Positions 15,967 through 22,746 of a stretch of 31,225 nt of DNA are shown here, one piece after another. Position numbers and translations under genes: made by a program. Under the pieces are notes generated by a model. It made no database searches. It was given only the letters and a program-made list of their open reading frames with translations, and had not been told where the DNA came from. The DNA is from Roseovarius sp. (GTDB lineage: Bacteria > Pseudomonadota > Alphaproteobacteria > Rhodobacterales > Rhodobacteraceae): contig JAASSQ010000004.1 of NCBI GenBank assembly GCA_021767845.1, positions 1-31,225 of the forward strand, read 5' to 3'. Within the stretch, counting starts at the first letter, position 1. Each line of letters begins with the position of its first letter.

Positions 15967-16433
15967 CCGAGGACGCAACATTCGAAGAGGGCCGTGAGGC
16001 GCCGCTGCACCTGGGCGCTCTGGACCCTGACGACCTGCAGGTGATCTCTTCACTGGCGCAGGATGCCGTCTTTCCGGCGACCGAGATGTCGTGGCGTCCG
16101 GCCGAACGGCGGTTCGCGCTGTTGCTCAACCGCTTCCGGTGGGAAGATGCGGGTCGCGCCCGCCACGACCCCGAGCGCGTTCAATCCGTGCTGGTGATCG
16201 ACAACGTGCTGCGCGTGTCGAGCCACGGCATCGACCCCAAGGACCGCGACACGATCCTGTCCCTGCTGGCCATCAGCTTCGAACCCGGCGAGGCGCCCAC
16301 GGGCCAGGTGCTGCTGACGCTGGCGGGGGATGGGGCCATCCGGCTTGAAGTCGAGGCGTTGGAGGTCGTGTTGAAAGACGTGACGCGCCCTTACCGCGCC
16401 CCCTCGCGCAAGGTTCCGCGCCACGAGGTTTGA
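15963..16433 (+). CDS. DUF2948 family protein
   Basis: A 156-residue soluble protein with no signal or membrane segment, of a family seen mainly in Rhodobacterales and relatives. Recognisable stretches are LHLGALDPDDLQVISSLAQD and WRPAERRFALLLNRFRWED near the N-terminus and LEVEALEVVLKDVTRPY near the end. Function is unknown. Its start overlaps the murA stop (ATGA), so it is co-translated with murA, and hisD follows after 137 bases. Constant linkage to murA suggests an envelope or growth role, but the sequence gives no direct evidence. Confidence 0.8.
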   Translation: MTEDATFEEGREAPLHLGALDPDDLQVISSLAQDAVFPATEMSWRPAERRFALLLNRFRWEDAGRARHDPERVQSVLVIDNVLRVSSHGIDPKDRDTILSLLAISFEPGEAPTGQVLLTLAGDGAIRLEVEALEVVLKDVTRPYRAPSRKVPRHEV

Positions 16434-16517
16434 ACGGCCACCTGCCGGACGGTCTTTGGGCCAGGGGCAAGGTGTTGCGGATGGCCGCGAAAGCCCTGAC
16501 CTGCGCCTCTTCGCGGC

Positions 16518-16544
16518 TTGTGGCACGGGGCGGTTCGGTCTAAG
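16518..16544 (+). promoter_or_regulatory. Candidate promoter before hisD
   Basis: TTGTGG (16518-16523) and TCTAAG (16539-16544) are separated by 15 bases, the same arrangement as the candidate tRNA-Thr promoter. A start near 16551 would leave a leader of about 20 bases containing the AAGGAG ribosome site (16558-16563). The rest of the 137-base gap after DUF2948 shows nothing else. Confidence 0.3.
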
Positions 16545-16570
16545 GATTGCGGCGTGCAAGGAGACCCCGA

Positions 16571-17875
16571 ATGCCTGTTTTTCTGGATGCCGACGCCATG
16601 GATTTCGACGCGCGGTTCGCGGCCCTACTGGGCGCAAAGCGCGAGGAGTCGCCGGATGTGGACGATACCGTCGCGGCGATCATCGCGGATGTTCGCGACC
16701 GCGGCGATGCCGCGCTGATCGAATTGACAGCCCGCTTCGACCGGCTTGACCTGACGCCGGACACCCTGCGCTTCACGCCCGGAGAGATCGACGCGCTGGT
16801 GGCCGACGTGCCCCGGCACGAGCGCGAGGCCTTGCAGATCGCGGCCGACCGGATCCGCGCCTATCACCAGAAACAACTGCCCGCCGACGAAAGCTGGACA
16901 GACGAGGCTGGCGCGACGCTTGGCTGGCGCTGGACGCCGGTGTCGGCGGCGGGACTTTACGTGCCGGGGGGCTTGGCCTCTTACCCGTCCTCGGTGCTGA
17001 TGAACGCCATTCCGGCCAAGGTGGCCGGGGTGGAACGCCTGGCGATCACCGTGCCCACACCGGACGGGCAGGCCAACCCTCTGGTCCTGCTGGCGGCAAG
17101 ATTGGCCGGGGTGGACGAGATCTACCGCGTGGGCGGCGCGCAGGCGATTGCAGCGCTTGCCTATGGCACCGAGACCATCGCGCCGGTGGACAAGATCACC
17201 GGGCCCGGCAACGCCTTTGTCGCCGCCGCGAAGCGCCGTGTTTTCGGGCGCGTCGGGATCGACATGATCGCCGGACCCTCGGAAATCCTGGTGATCGCGG
17301 ATCGCGACAACAATCCCGACTGGATCGCGCTGGACATGCTGAGCCAGGCCGAGCATGACGAAAGCGCGCAGGCCATCCTGATCACGGACGATCCGGCCAT
17401 GGGCAAGGCCGTGGAGGCCGCCATCGAGCGGTATCTGACGATGCTGGAGCGGCGCGAGATTGCCGCGGCAAGCTGGCGCGATTTCGGGGCGATCATCACC
17501 GTGCCGGACATGGACCGCGCCGCCGAGCTGGCCAACCGCATCGCGCCCGAGCACCTGGAGGTCTGCGTGGCCGATGCCGAGGGGCTGGCTGACAAGATCA
17601 CCCATGCCGGCGCCATTTTCCTTGGCGCCTGGACGCCCGAGGCGATCGGCGATTACGTGGGCGGGCCGAACCACGTGCTGCCGACGGCGCGGTCGGCGCG
17701 GTTCTCGTCGGGGCTGAGCGTGATGGATTTCGTCAAGCGGACCACGCTCGCCCGGATGACGCCCGCGGCCCTTCGCGCCATCGGCCCGGCGGCCGAGACG
17801 CTGGCCCAATCCGAAAGCCTGGAGGCGCATGGCTTGTCGGTCACGGCACGTCTTAACCATCTGAACGAGCAATAG
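16571..17875 (+). CDS. hisD: Histidinol dehydrogenase
   Basis: A 434-residue cytoplasmic zinc enzyme that oxidises L-histidinol to L-histidine in two NAD-dependent steps, the end of histidine synthesis. Zinc ligands Gln259, His262, Asp361 and His420 and the catalytic pair Glu327-His328 (APEHLEV) are all present. GPGNAFVAAAKR (211-222) and YVPGGLASYPSS are family marks. The ATG at 16571 has AAGGAG 7 bases upstream; an in-frame TTG at 16547 would add 8 residues and lacks support. It is followed 3 bases later by the UPF0262 gene. Confidence 0.97.
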   Translation: MPVFLDADAMDFDARFAALLGAKREESPDVDDTVAAIIADVRDRGDAALIELTARFDRLDLTPDTLRFTPGEIDALVADVPRHEREALQIAADRIRAYHQKQLPADESWTDEAGATLGWRWTPVSAAGLYVPGGLASYPSSVLMNAIPAKVAGVERLAITVPTPDGQANPLVLLAARLAGVDEIYRVGGAQAIAALAYGTETIAPVDKITGPGNAFVAAAKRRVFGRVGIDMIAGPSEILVIADRDNNPDWIALDMLSQAEHDESAQAILITDDPAMGKAVEAAIERYLTMLERREIAAASWRDFGAIITVPDMDRAAELANRIAPEHLEVCVADAEGLADKITHAGAIFLGAWTPEAIGDYVGGPNHVLPTARSARFSSGLSVMDFVKRTTLARMTPAALRAIGPAAETLAQSESLEAHGLSVTARLNHLNEQ

Positions 17876-17878
17876 AAA

Positions 17879-18358
17879 ATGTCGCGTATCTGTCATATCG
17901 AGTTGGACGACGCCAACCTGCCCCCCCCCACGCCGGAGATCGAACAGGAGCGCAAGGTCGCCATGTTCGACCTGATCGAGGAGAACTCGTTCTCGCTGCC
18001 CAGGCGCGATGACCGGGTCGCCCCCGAAGGCCCTTACCGGGTGGGGCTGTCGATCCGCGACAAGCGGCTGGTCTTCGACATCCGCACCGAAAGCGAACAG
18101 CCGGCGGCCGAGTTTCACTTGTCGCTGAGCCCGTTCCGCCAAGTGGTCAAGGATTACTGGCAGATCTGCGAAAGCTATTTCGACGCGGTCAAGAATCTGC
18201 CGCCCGCCCAGATCGAGACCATCGACATGGCCCGCCGGGGCATCCACAACGAGGGTGCGCGCATCCTGGAAGAGCGGCTGGAGGGCAAGGCGGAGGTCGA
18301 CTCGGACACGGCGCGGCGGCTTTTCACGCTGATCTGCGTGCTGCATTTCGGGGGCTGA
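17879..18358 (+). CDS. UPF0262 family protein
   Basis: A 159-residue soluble protein of UPF0262, a family largely limited to alphaproteobacteria. Recognised parts are MSRICHIELDD, EQERKVAMFDLIEENSFSL, GPYRVGLSIRDKRLVFDI, LSPFRQVVKDYWQICESYFDA and ETIDMARRGIHNEGA, ending LFTLICVLHFGG. No catalytic motif can be named. It lies 3 bases after hisD and 6 bases before the phosphatase gene, so all three are probably one transcript. Function unknown. Confidence 0.88.
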   Translation: MSRICHIELDDANLPPPTPEIEQERKVAMFDLIEENSFSLPRRDDRVAPEGPYRVGLSIRDKRLVFDIRTESEQPAAEFHLSLSPFRQVVKDYWQICESYFDAVKNLPPAQIETIDMARRGIHNEGARILEERLEGKAEVDSDTARRLFTLICVLHFGG

Positions 18359-18364
18359 GCACCG

Positions 18365-18826
18365 ATGGCCGAAGAGCTTCCCCAGTCGGTGCTCTTTTGC
18401 TGCGATCACAACGCGGTGCGCTCGCCCATGGCCGAGGGCATCATGAAAAAGCTATACGGCACAGATGCTTATGTCCAGTCGGCCGGGGTCAAGGGCGACA
18501 TGGAGATCGACGGGTTCTCCATCGCCGTCTGCGAGGAAATCGGCGTCGAGCTGGCCCGCCACCGCACCCGCAGCTTCGACGAGATGCAGCAGTGGGGCGA
18601 TGACCTGTCGTCCTTCGATCTGATCGTCGCGCTGAGCCCGGCGAGCCAGCGCAAGGCGCTGGAGTTGACGCGCGTGTTCCATCTGGACGTGATCTACTGG
18701 CCGATCATGGACCCAACCGGGCTGGGCGAGACGCGCGAGGCCAAGCTGGATGCCTATCGCCAGACCCGCGACCAGATCATCGCGCATCTCAAGGAGCGAT
18801 GGGGCGAGCCGAGGGTGGACCTGTGA
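18365..18826 (+). CDS. Low-molecular-weight protein tyrosine phosphatase family protein
   Basis: A 153-residue cytoplasmic protein with the LMW phosphatase fold. The P-loop is C13-D-H-N-A-V-R19-S20, a proper CX5R(S) motif, near the N-terminus as the family requires. The C-terminal general-acid Asp is in WPIMDPTG. The DHNAVRSPMAEG version of the loop is typical of the alphaproteobacterial group next to UPF0262 genes. The physiological substrate (phosphotyrosine, phosphoarginine or other) is not known. In the relatives I recall, infA follows; here a GNAT-like gene follows instead. Confidence 0.88.
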   Translation: MAEELPQSVLFCCDHNAVRSPMAEGIMKKLYGTDAYVQSAGVKGDMEIDGFSIAVCEEIGVELARHRTRSFDEMQQWGDDLSSFDLIVALSPASQRKALELTRVFHLDVIYWPIMDPTGLGETREAKLDAYRQTRDQIIAHLKERWGEPRVDL

Positions 18827-18872
18827 ACGCCTTGAATTCCAAGATTTTTTCGGCGGCCTGCGCGGGGCGGGC

Positions 18873-19457
18873 ATGATCCGGGTGGAGCGGCTGAGCGGGC
18901 GCGACCTGGCCGCGGCGCTGGAGGCGGTGGCGCGGCTGCGGATCGAGGTGTTTCGGGACTGGCCCTACCTGTATGACGGGGATGCCGCCTATGAGCGGGG
19001 CTATCTTCAAACCTACCGCGACAGCGCCGATGCGATCCTTGTGGGCGCGTTTGACGGGGACCGGCTGGTGGGGGCCTCCACCGGCACGCCGATGGAGGAT
19101 CACGCCGAGGATTTCGCGGCGGCCTTTGATGGGCAAGGCTATGATTTGAAAGACATTTTCTACTGCGCCGAAAGCGTCCTGCTGCCGCAATACCGGGGCC
19201 GGGGGATCGGCCACGCCTTCTTCGAGGCGCGCGAGCCCCATGCCCGCGAGATGGGCCGGCGGCATTCGGCCTTTTGCGCGGTGGTGCGGCCTGCCGATCA
19301 CCCCTTGAAACCAAGGGACTACGCGCCGCTGGACCCGTTCTGGCGCAAGCGGGGGTATGCGCCGCTGGAGGGGGCCGTGGCGTGGTTCCGCTGGAAGGAT
19401 ATCGACCGGCCATCCGAGACCGATCACCCGCTGCAATTCTGGTGTCGGGCGCTCTGA
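18873..19457 (+). CDS. GNAT-like N-acetyltransferase
   Basis: A 194-residue soluble protein. The core VLLPQYRGRGIGHAFFEARE (about 105-124) is the acetyl-CoA pyrophosphate-binding motif A (Q/R-x-x-G-x-G/A) of GNAT acetyltransferases. The N-terminus MIRVERLSGRDLAAALEAVARLRIEVFRDWPYLYDG is typical of a subgroup acting on unknown small molecules. The start at 18873 was chosen because it begins the homologous region; the frame is open upstream into the end of the phosphatase gene. No good Shine-Dalgarno is visible. Acceptor unknown. Confidence 0.8.
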   Translation: MIRVERLSGRDLAAALEAVARLRIEVFRDWPYLYDGDAAYERGYLQTYRDSADAILVGAFDGDRLVGASTGTPMEDHAEDFAAAFDGQGYDLKDIFYCAESVLLPQYRGRGIGHAFFEAREPHAREMGRRHSAFCAVVRPADHPLKPRDYAPLDPFWRKRGYAPLEGAVAWFRWKDIDRPSETDHPLQFWCRAL

Positions 19458-19481
19458 GCGGGCGAATCGCCCCAAGCCTTT

Positions 19482-19574
19482 GGTTAACAAGGCAAAACCC
19501 TGATCGGTATCACGTCGGTATAACGTCGGTATCACGTCGGTATTCGGCACCGCGCCGGGCCGGGTTAACAGGGC
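19482..19574. repeat. Pair of GGTTAACA-type sites flanking the tandem repeat
   Basis: GGTTAACAAGGC (19482-19493) and GGTTAACAGGGC (19563-19574) differ at one base and lie on either side of the 11-bp tandem repeats. Their core GTTAAC is palindromic. They sit in the 274-base gap between the GNAT-like gene and lpxR. They could be operator half-sites (CtrA boxes in alphaproteobacteria contain TTAAC), but the standard TTAA-N7-TTAA spacing is absent. Nothing else gene-like was seen in the gap. Confidence 0.4.
19504..19547 (+). repeat. Four tandem 11-bp repeats (TCGGTATCACG)
   Basis: The units are TCGGTATCACG, TCGGTATAACG, TCGGTATCACG and TCGGTATTCGG, head to tail with no spacer. Units 1 and 3 are identical, unit 2 has one change and unit 4 decays at its end. 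An 11-bp period puts each copy on about the same face of the helix. They end 184 bases before the lpxR start. Confidence 0.85.
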
Positions 19575-19731
19575 GTGCGGTGCGCGGTGGCGCCGCGCCG
19601 CACGGCCCTGACACCGTCTGCGGCAGAAACAGCACAAATCGCGGCGACGCCGCCTTTCAGGCGTGACCGGGCCGGGGGCCTTTGCTATCTCAATCGCTCT
19701 GGGGGCGAAAATTTGGACGGGATGGAACGCA

Positions 19732-20646
19732 ATGCGCCCCTTTGCGAGCGGATTTCTATTGTGCCTTGCGCTGAGTGCGCAGGCGGCGGCGGACGGCCGC
19801 CACTATATCGGCTATGGCCGGCTGCTGACCAATGACGTGATCGGGGACACGCAAGACCGCTGGCGCACCGGGTCGCTGGCCTCGAGCCGTGTTTGGGGGG
19901 CGGAATGGACGGGGGTTGCACCCGATACGCTGGGGCAAGTGCTGGAACTGCGTCTCAACGGCGAGATCATCGGGCCGGAGAACCTGATCGCGCCGGACGC
20001 GGGCGACCGGCCGCTGGCGCACGCGCTGTCGCTGGGGCTGCACAGCCATGCGACCGCGGGCGGGGTGGATGTTTCATTCGGCGGCGATCTGGTGTTCACC
20101 GGCGAACAGACCCAACTGGACCATGTGCAGGACCTGATCCACGACGTGTTCGGCGGCAAGCGTGCATCGCCGGCAGTCGAGGCTACGCGACTGGGCAACG
20201 ATGTCTTTCCGACGCTCGTTTCCGAGGCCAGCCGGGAATTCGCCGTGGGACGCTCGGCCCGTCTGCGGCCCTTTGTGGAGGGGCGCGTCGGGGTCGAGTC
20301 GCTGATCCGCGCGGGCGCGGACCTGGTGATCGGAGAGGTGGGGCTTGGCGGCCTGATGGTGCGCGAGCCGGTGACCGGCCACCGCTACCGCGTGATCGAG
20401 GACGAGGGACAGGGCCTGTCCTTCGTGCTGGGGGCCGATATCGCCCATGTCGCGGACAGCGCGTTCCTGCCCGAAAGCGCGGGATACGACCTGACGGACG
20501 CGCGCCGCCGCGTGCGGGCCGGGGTGCATTGGCAGGGGCAGAAGGGCAGCAACCTGTTCTATGGCGTCACCTGGCTGGACAAGGAGTTCGAGGCACAGCG
20601 CGAGGCGCAGGTTGTGGGCTCGATGCGACTCCAGCTGAGATTTTGA
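19732..20646 (+). CDS. LpxR-type lipid A deacylase, outer-membrane beta-barrel (DUF2219)
   Basis: A 304-residue protein with a cleavable signal peptide (MRPFASGFLLCLALSAQAAA, cut near residue 20-22) and a mature length near that of Salmonella LpxR, a calcium-dependent 12-strand barrel that removes the 3'-acyloxyacyl chain from lipid A. The early TNDVIGDTQDRWRTGSLASS block matches the family's N-D ... D-R-x-x-T-G active-site strand, and QDLIHDVFGG resembles the strand with the catalytic His. The last residue is Phe, as expected of barrel proteins. A GTG at 19663 in frame would add residues before the signal, so the ATG is preferred. It is a single gene with unusual repeats upstream. Activity on this organism's lipid A is inferred. 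Confidence 0.85.
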   Translation: MRPFASGFLLCLALSAQAAADGRHYIGYGRLLTNDVIGDTQDRWRTGSLASSRVWGAEWTGVAPDTLGQVLELRLNGEIIGPENLIAPDAGDRPLAHALSLGLHSHATAGGVDVSFGGDLVFTGEQTQLDHVQDLIHDVFGGKRASPAVEATRLGNDVFPTLVSEASREFAVGRSARLRPFVEGRVGVESLIRAGADLVIGEVGLGGLMVREPVTGHRYRVIEDEGQGLSFVLGADIAHVADSAFLPESAGYDLTDARRRVRAGVHWQGQKGSNLFYGVTWLDKEFEAQREAQVVGSMRLQLRF

Positions 20647-20658
20647 CAAAAAACGATA

Positions 20659-20687
20659 CAAAGCCTTCCCAGGGTGATTCGGCTTTG
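20659..20687. repeat. 7-bp inverted repeat after lpxR
   Basis: CAAAGCC (20659-20665) and GGCTTTG (20681-20687) are perfect inverted copies 15 bases apart, directly after the lpxR stop and abutting the next inverted repeat. A T-run exists only on the minus-strand side, so on the plus strand it does not look like a standard intrinsic terminator. Confidence 0.5.
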
Positions 20688-20725
20688 ATAACCTGCTATT
20701 AATAAAAAAACTAAAGGCAGGTTAT
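20688..20725. repeat. 9-bp inverted repeat in AT-rich island before the Hint gene
   Basis: ATAACCTGC (20688-20696) and GCAGGTTAT (20717-20725) are perfect inverted copies around a 20-base spacer made almost only of A and T. The right arm ends 7 bases before the start codon and holds the only purine-rich stretch that could serve as a ribosome site. It may be an operator or an mRNA hairpin controlling the Hint gene. Confidence 0.6.
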
Positions 20726-20732
20726 ACAGGTA

Positions 20733-21800
20733 ATGAGAACGGGCTTTCGTGGCGCGTTTGTCATCTCCTGGTCGCAGACGGAAGTGGACGGTTTGGACGC
20801 CGCTCCGCCCCACGCGCTGACAGTTGGGGCCGCGTGGTCCTGGCGGGGTGACGTGGTGCGGGTCGATGGACCCAGTGGTGTGCTGCGCCTGGACGGGGCA
20901 AACAACGAGATCGACTGCCGCAAACGTGCGGTCCGCCTTGTGCGGCGCCTGGTGGGCGCGGCGCAGGCCAACAGCAACAATCTTGACGAGATCGAGATCG
21001 AGGAACCGCTGATGGATGCGGGCTTCGTCGTGACCGACGGGGCGCAGAGCTATACCATCACGATGATCGAGGTGGGCGGCGGCGCGCCGCCGCTGCTGAT
21101 GTTCCTCGATCGAATACCGCCCTCGGACACGGAAATGTGGGTGGTCCATCACAGCATGGAGGGGCTGCACCAGCCCTCGGGCACGGGGCCGGAAACCGGC
21201 GGCGTGATCTGTTTCACCCCCGGCACGCGGATCGAGACCCCGGAGGGGCCGCGCCCCGTGGAGGATCTGCGCGAAGGCGACCGGGTGCAGACCAAGGATG
21301 ACGGTGCGCAGGAGATCCAGTGGATCGGCAGCCGCCGGATGAGCGGTGCGCGCCTGTTCGCGATGCCGCATCTGCGGCCGGTGCGCATTCGCGCGGGCGC
21401 CTTGGGTATCGAGCGCCCGGACGAGGAATTGCTGGTCTCGCCCGGCCACCGGATGCTGATCCGGGGCCCGGTGGCGCAGGCATTGTTCAACACGCCCGAG
21501 GTGCTGGTCTCGGCCAGCGACCTCGTCAACAACGGCACGGTGGCGGTGGACCTGGCGGTGCGCGAAGTCACCTATATCCACCTGCTGTTGCCGCGCCACC
21601 AGATCCTGTGGGCCAATGGCGTGGAGACCGAGAGTTTCCACCCTGCCAGCACGGCGCTTTCCACCCTGTCGGACAATGACCGCGCCCGGCTGCTGGAGCT
21701 GGAGCCGCATCTGCAGTTCGAGCCGGAACGCTATGGCCGGTTCGCCCGCCGCAGCCTGAGCGCGTCGGAGGCCGCGCTGCTGGCGCATGAGGCGGCCTGA
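20733..21800 (+). CDS. Hint-domain (hedgehog/intein-like) protein
   Basis: A 355-residue protein without a signal peptide. Residues 1-150 form an N-terminal region of unknown type (about 40-115 look beta-rich). The Hint domain starts at Cys160 (VICFTPGTRIETPEGPRPVEDLREGD), has the block LLVSPGHRMLIRG (His239) and ends near HQILWANGVETESFHP (289-304). The Cys after a Val-Ile pair and the THxx-like His are the residues intein-type domains use for N-S acyl shift and cleavage. There is no C-terminal His-Asn plus Cys/Ser/Thr pair, so splicing is not expected, but N-terminal self-cleavage is possible. Such proteins are abundant in Rhodobacterales and often end large secreted proteins; here it stands nearly alone. 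Biological role unknown. Confidence 0.85.
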   Translation: MRTGFRGAFVISWSQTEVDGLDAAPPHALTVGAAWSWRGDVVRVDGPSGVLRLDGANNEIDCRKRAVRLVRRLVGAAQANSNNLDEIEIEEPLMDAGFVVTDGAQSYTITMIEVGGGAPPLLMFLDRIPPSDTEMWVVHHSMEGLHQPSGTGPETGGVICFTPGTRIETPEGPRPVEDLREGDRVQTKDDGAQEIQWIGSRRMSGARLFAMPHLRPVRIRAGALGIERPDEELLVSPGHRMLIRGPVAQALFNTPEVLVSASDLVNNGTVAVDLAVREVTYIHLLLPRHQILWANGVETESFHPASTALSTLSDNDRARLLELEPHLQFEPERYGRFARRSLSASEAALLAHEAA

Positions 21801-21822
21801 CCCGCGCGCTTCGGATGAGTGG

Positions 21823-21850
21823 TTGACACTGCATCGCGGGCTTGTATAAG
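21823..21850 (+). promoter_or_regulatory. Sigma-70-type promoter of rpsD
   Basis: TTGACA (21823-21828, perfect consensus) and TATAAG (21845-21850, one off consensus) are 16 bases apart. Transcription would start near 21857, giving a leader of about 104 bases before rpsD. It is the best promoter in the window. Confidence 0.75.
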
Positions 21851-21856
21851 CGCGCC

Positions 21857-21960
21857 TTCATTGGTGTTGGTGGCCCCCGCAAGGGGATGCCTGTCGGCCG
21901 ACCGGACATCGCCGGGACGCAAAGGACAACGCCCTTCTACGTATCGGAAGGAGATCAGCC
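21857..21960 (+). promoter_or_regulatory. Structured rpsD 5' leader
   Basis: The leader can fold as a hairpin at 21872-21891 (GGC-CCCC, GNRA tetraloop GCAA, GGGG-AT bulge-GCC). A 10-bp palindrome GTCGGCCGAC (21893-21902) and CCGG pairs at 21902-21905/21912-21915 follow. GGAAGGAG lies 7 bases before the GTG start. S4 is a known autogenous repressor of its own mRNA in several bacteria, so this could be its binding site; that is inference. Confidence 0.45.
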
Positions 21961-22581
21961 GTGACCAAACGCACGTCTGCCAAGTACAAGATCGACCGCC
22001 GGATGGGCGAAAACATCTGGGGTCGCCCGAAATCCCCCGTCAACCGCCGCGAATACGGCCCCGGCCAGCACGGCCAGCGCCGCAAGGGCAAGATGTCGGA
22101 CTTCGGCCTGCAGCTGCGCGCCAAGCAGAAGCTGAAGGGCTATTACGGCGATCTGACGGAAAAACAGTTCCGCCGCATCTTCCGCGAGGCCGAACGGCTG
22201 CGTGGCGACACCGGCGAGCTGCTGATCGGCCTGCTGGAGCGCCGTCTGGACGCCGTCGTCTACCGCGCCAAGTTCGTGCCGACCATGTTCGCCGCGCGCC
22301 AGTTCGTGAACCATGGCCATGTCCGCGTGAACGGCAAGAAGGTCAACATCCCCTCCTACCGCGTGAAAGAGGGTGACGTGATCGAGGTGCGCGACCGTTC
22401 CAAGCAGATGACCGCGCTGCTGGAAGCCGTGCAACTGCCCGAGCGCGACGTGCCCGACTATATCGAGGTCGACCATTCCAAGATGACCGCCACCTTCGTG
22501 CGGACGCCGGGCCTGGGCGACGTGCCCTATCCGGTGATGATGGAACCGAACCTCGTCATCGAATTCTACGCGCAGAACTAA
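21961..22581 (+). CDS. rpsD: 30S ribosomal protein S4 (GTG start)
   Basis: A 206-residue ribosomal protein that binds 16S rRNA early in 30S assembly. The N-terminal MTKRTSAKYKIDRRMGENIWG lacks the zinc-cysteine pattern, so it is the C-minus form usual in alphaproteobacteria. The S4 RNA-binding domain spans about 95-160 (RRLDAVVYRAKF ... RQFVNHGHVRVNGKKVNIPSYRV). The start is GTG with a strong ribosome site. It is a single-gene unit with its own promoter, leader and terminator. Codon use looks optimised, as expected. Confidence 0.98.
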   Translation: MTKRTSAKYKIDRRMGENIWGRPKSPVNRREYGPGQHGQRRKGKMSDFGLQLRAKQKLKGYYGDLTEKQFRRIFREAERLRGDTGELLIGLLERRLDAVVYRAKFVPTMFAARQFVNHGHVRVNGKKVNIPSYRVKEGDVIEVRDRSKQMTALLEAVQLPERDVPDYIEVDHSKMTATFVRTPGLGDVPYPVMMEPNLVIEFYAQN

Positions 22582-22590
22582 GCGTTCTGC
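22572..22590 (+). other. Hairpin enclosing the rpsD stop codon
   Basis: GCAGAAC (22572-22578) and GTTCTGC (22584-22590) form a perfect 7-bp stem; the TAA stop codon (22579-22581) lies in the 5-base loop. It precedes the main terminator by about 15 bases. Confidence 0.5.
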
Positions 22591-22604
22591 AGATCCGCAG
22601 AAAG

Positions 22605-22636
22605 GGCCGCGACGGGGATGCCGCCGCGGCCTTTTT
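22605..22636 (+). terminator. Rho-independent terminator of rpsD
   Basis: GGCCGCG (22605-22611) pairs with CGCGGCC (22625-22631), and five T follow (22632-22636). The A-run before the stem extends the pairing with the T-tract. The remaining ~110 bases to hisC show no clear promoter. Confidence 0.88.
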
Positions 22637-22746
22637 CGTTTGCGGGTGCGGCAGGGTTGCCACGGTCGCGGCTGCCGGTGCGGCGAGCCTTTTTGATGCT
22701 GGTCAAGGCAGGGGGGCAAAGCTAGAACACCGGGCAAGGAGAACCG

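Noticed and set aside
16547..16570. TTG start for hisD adding eight residues
   Set aside because: The extra residues are an Arg-rich stretch not typical of HisD, and AAGGAG is correctly spaced for the ATG at 16571.
19504..19547. CRISPR array
   Set aside because: The repeats are 11 bp, contiguous and without spacers, and there are no cas genes.
18873..21800. Prophage or genomic island
   Set aside because: There is no integrase, phage gene, transposase or attachment repeat; only a break in gene order and a short AT-rich patch support transfer.
22693..22728. Promoter for hisC (TTGATG ... TAGAAC)
   Set aside because: The spacing is 24 bases, too long for a sigma-70 promoter; no better pair was found, so none is annotated.
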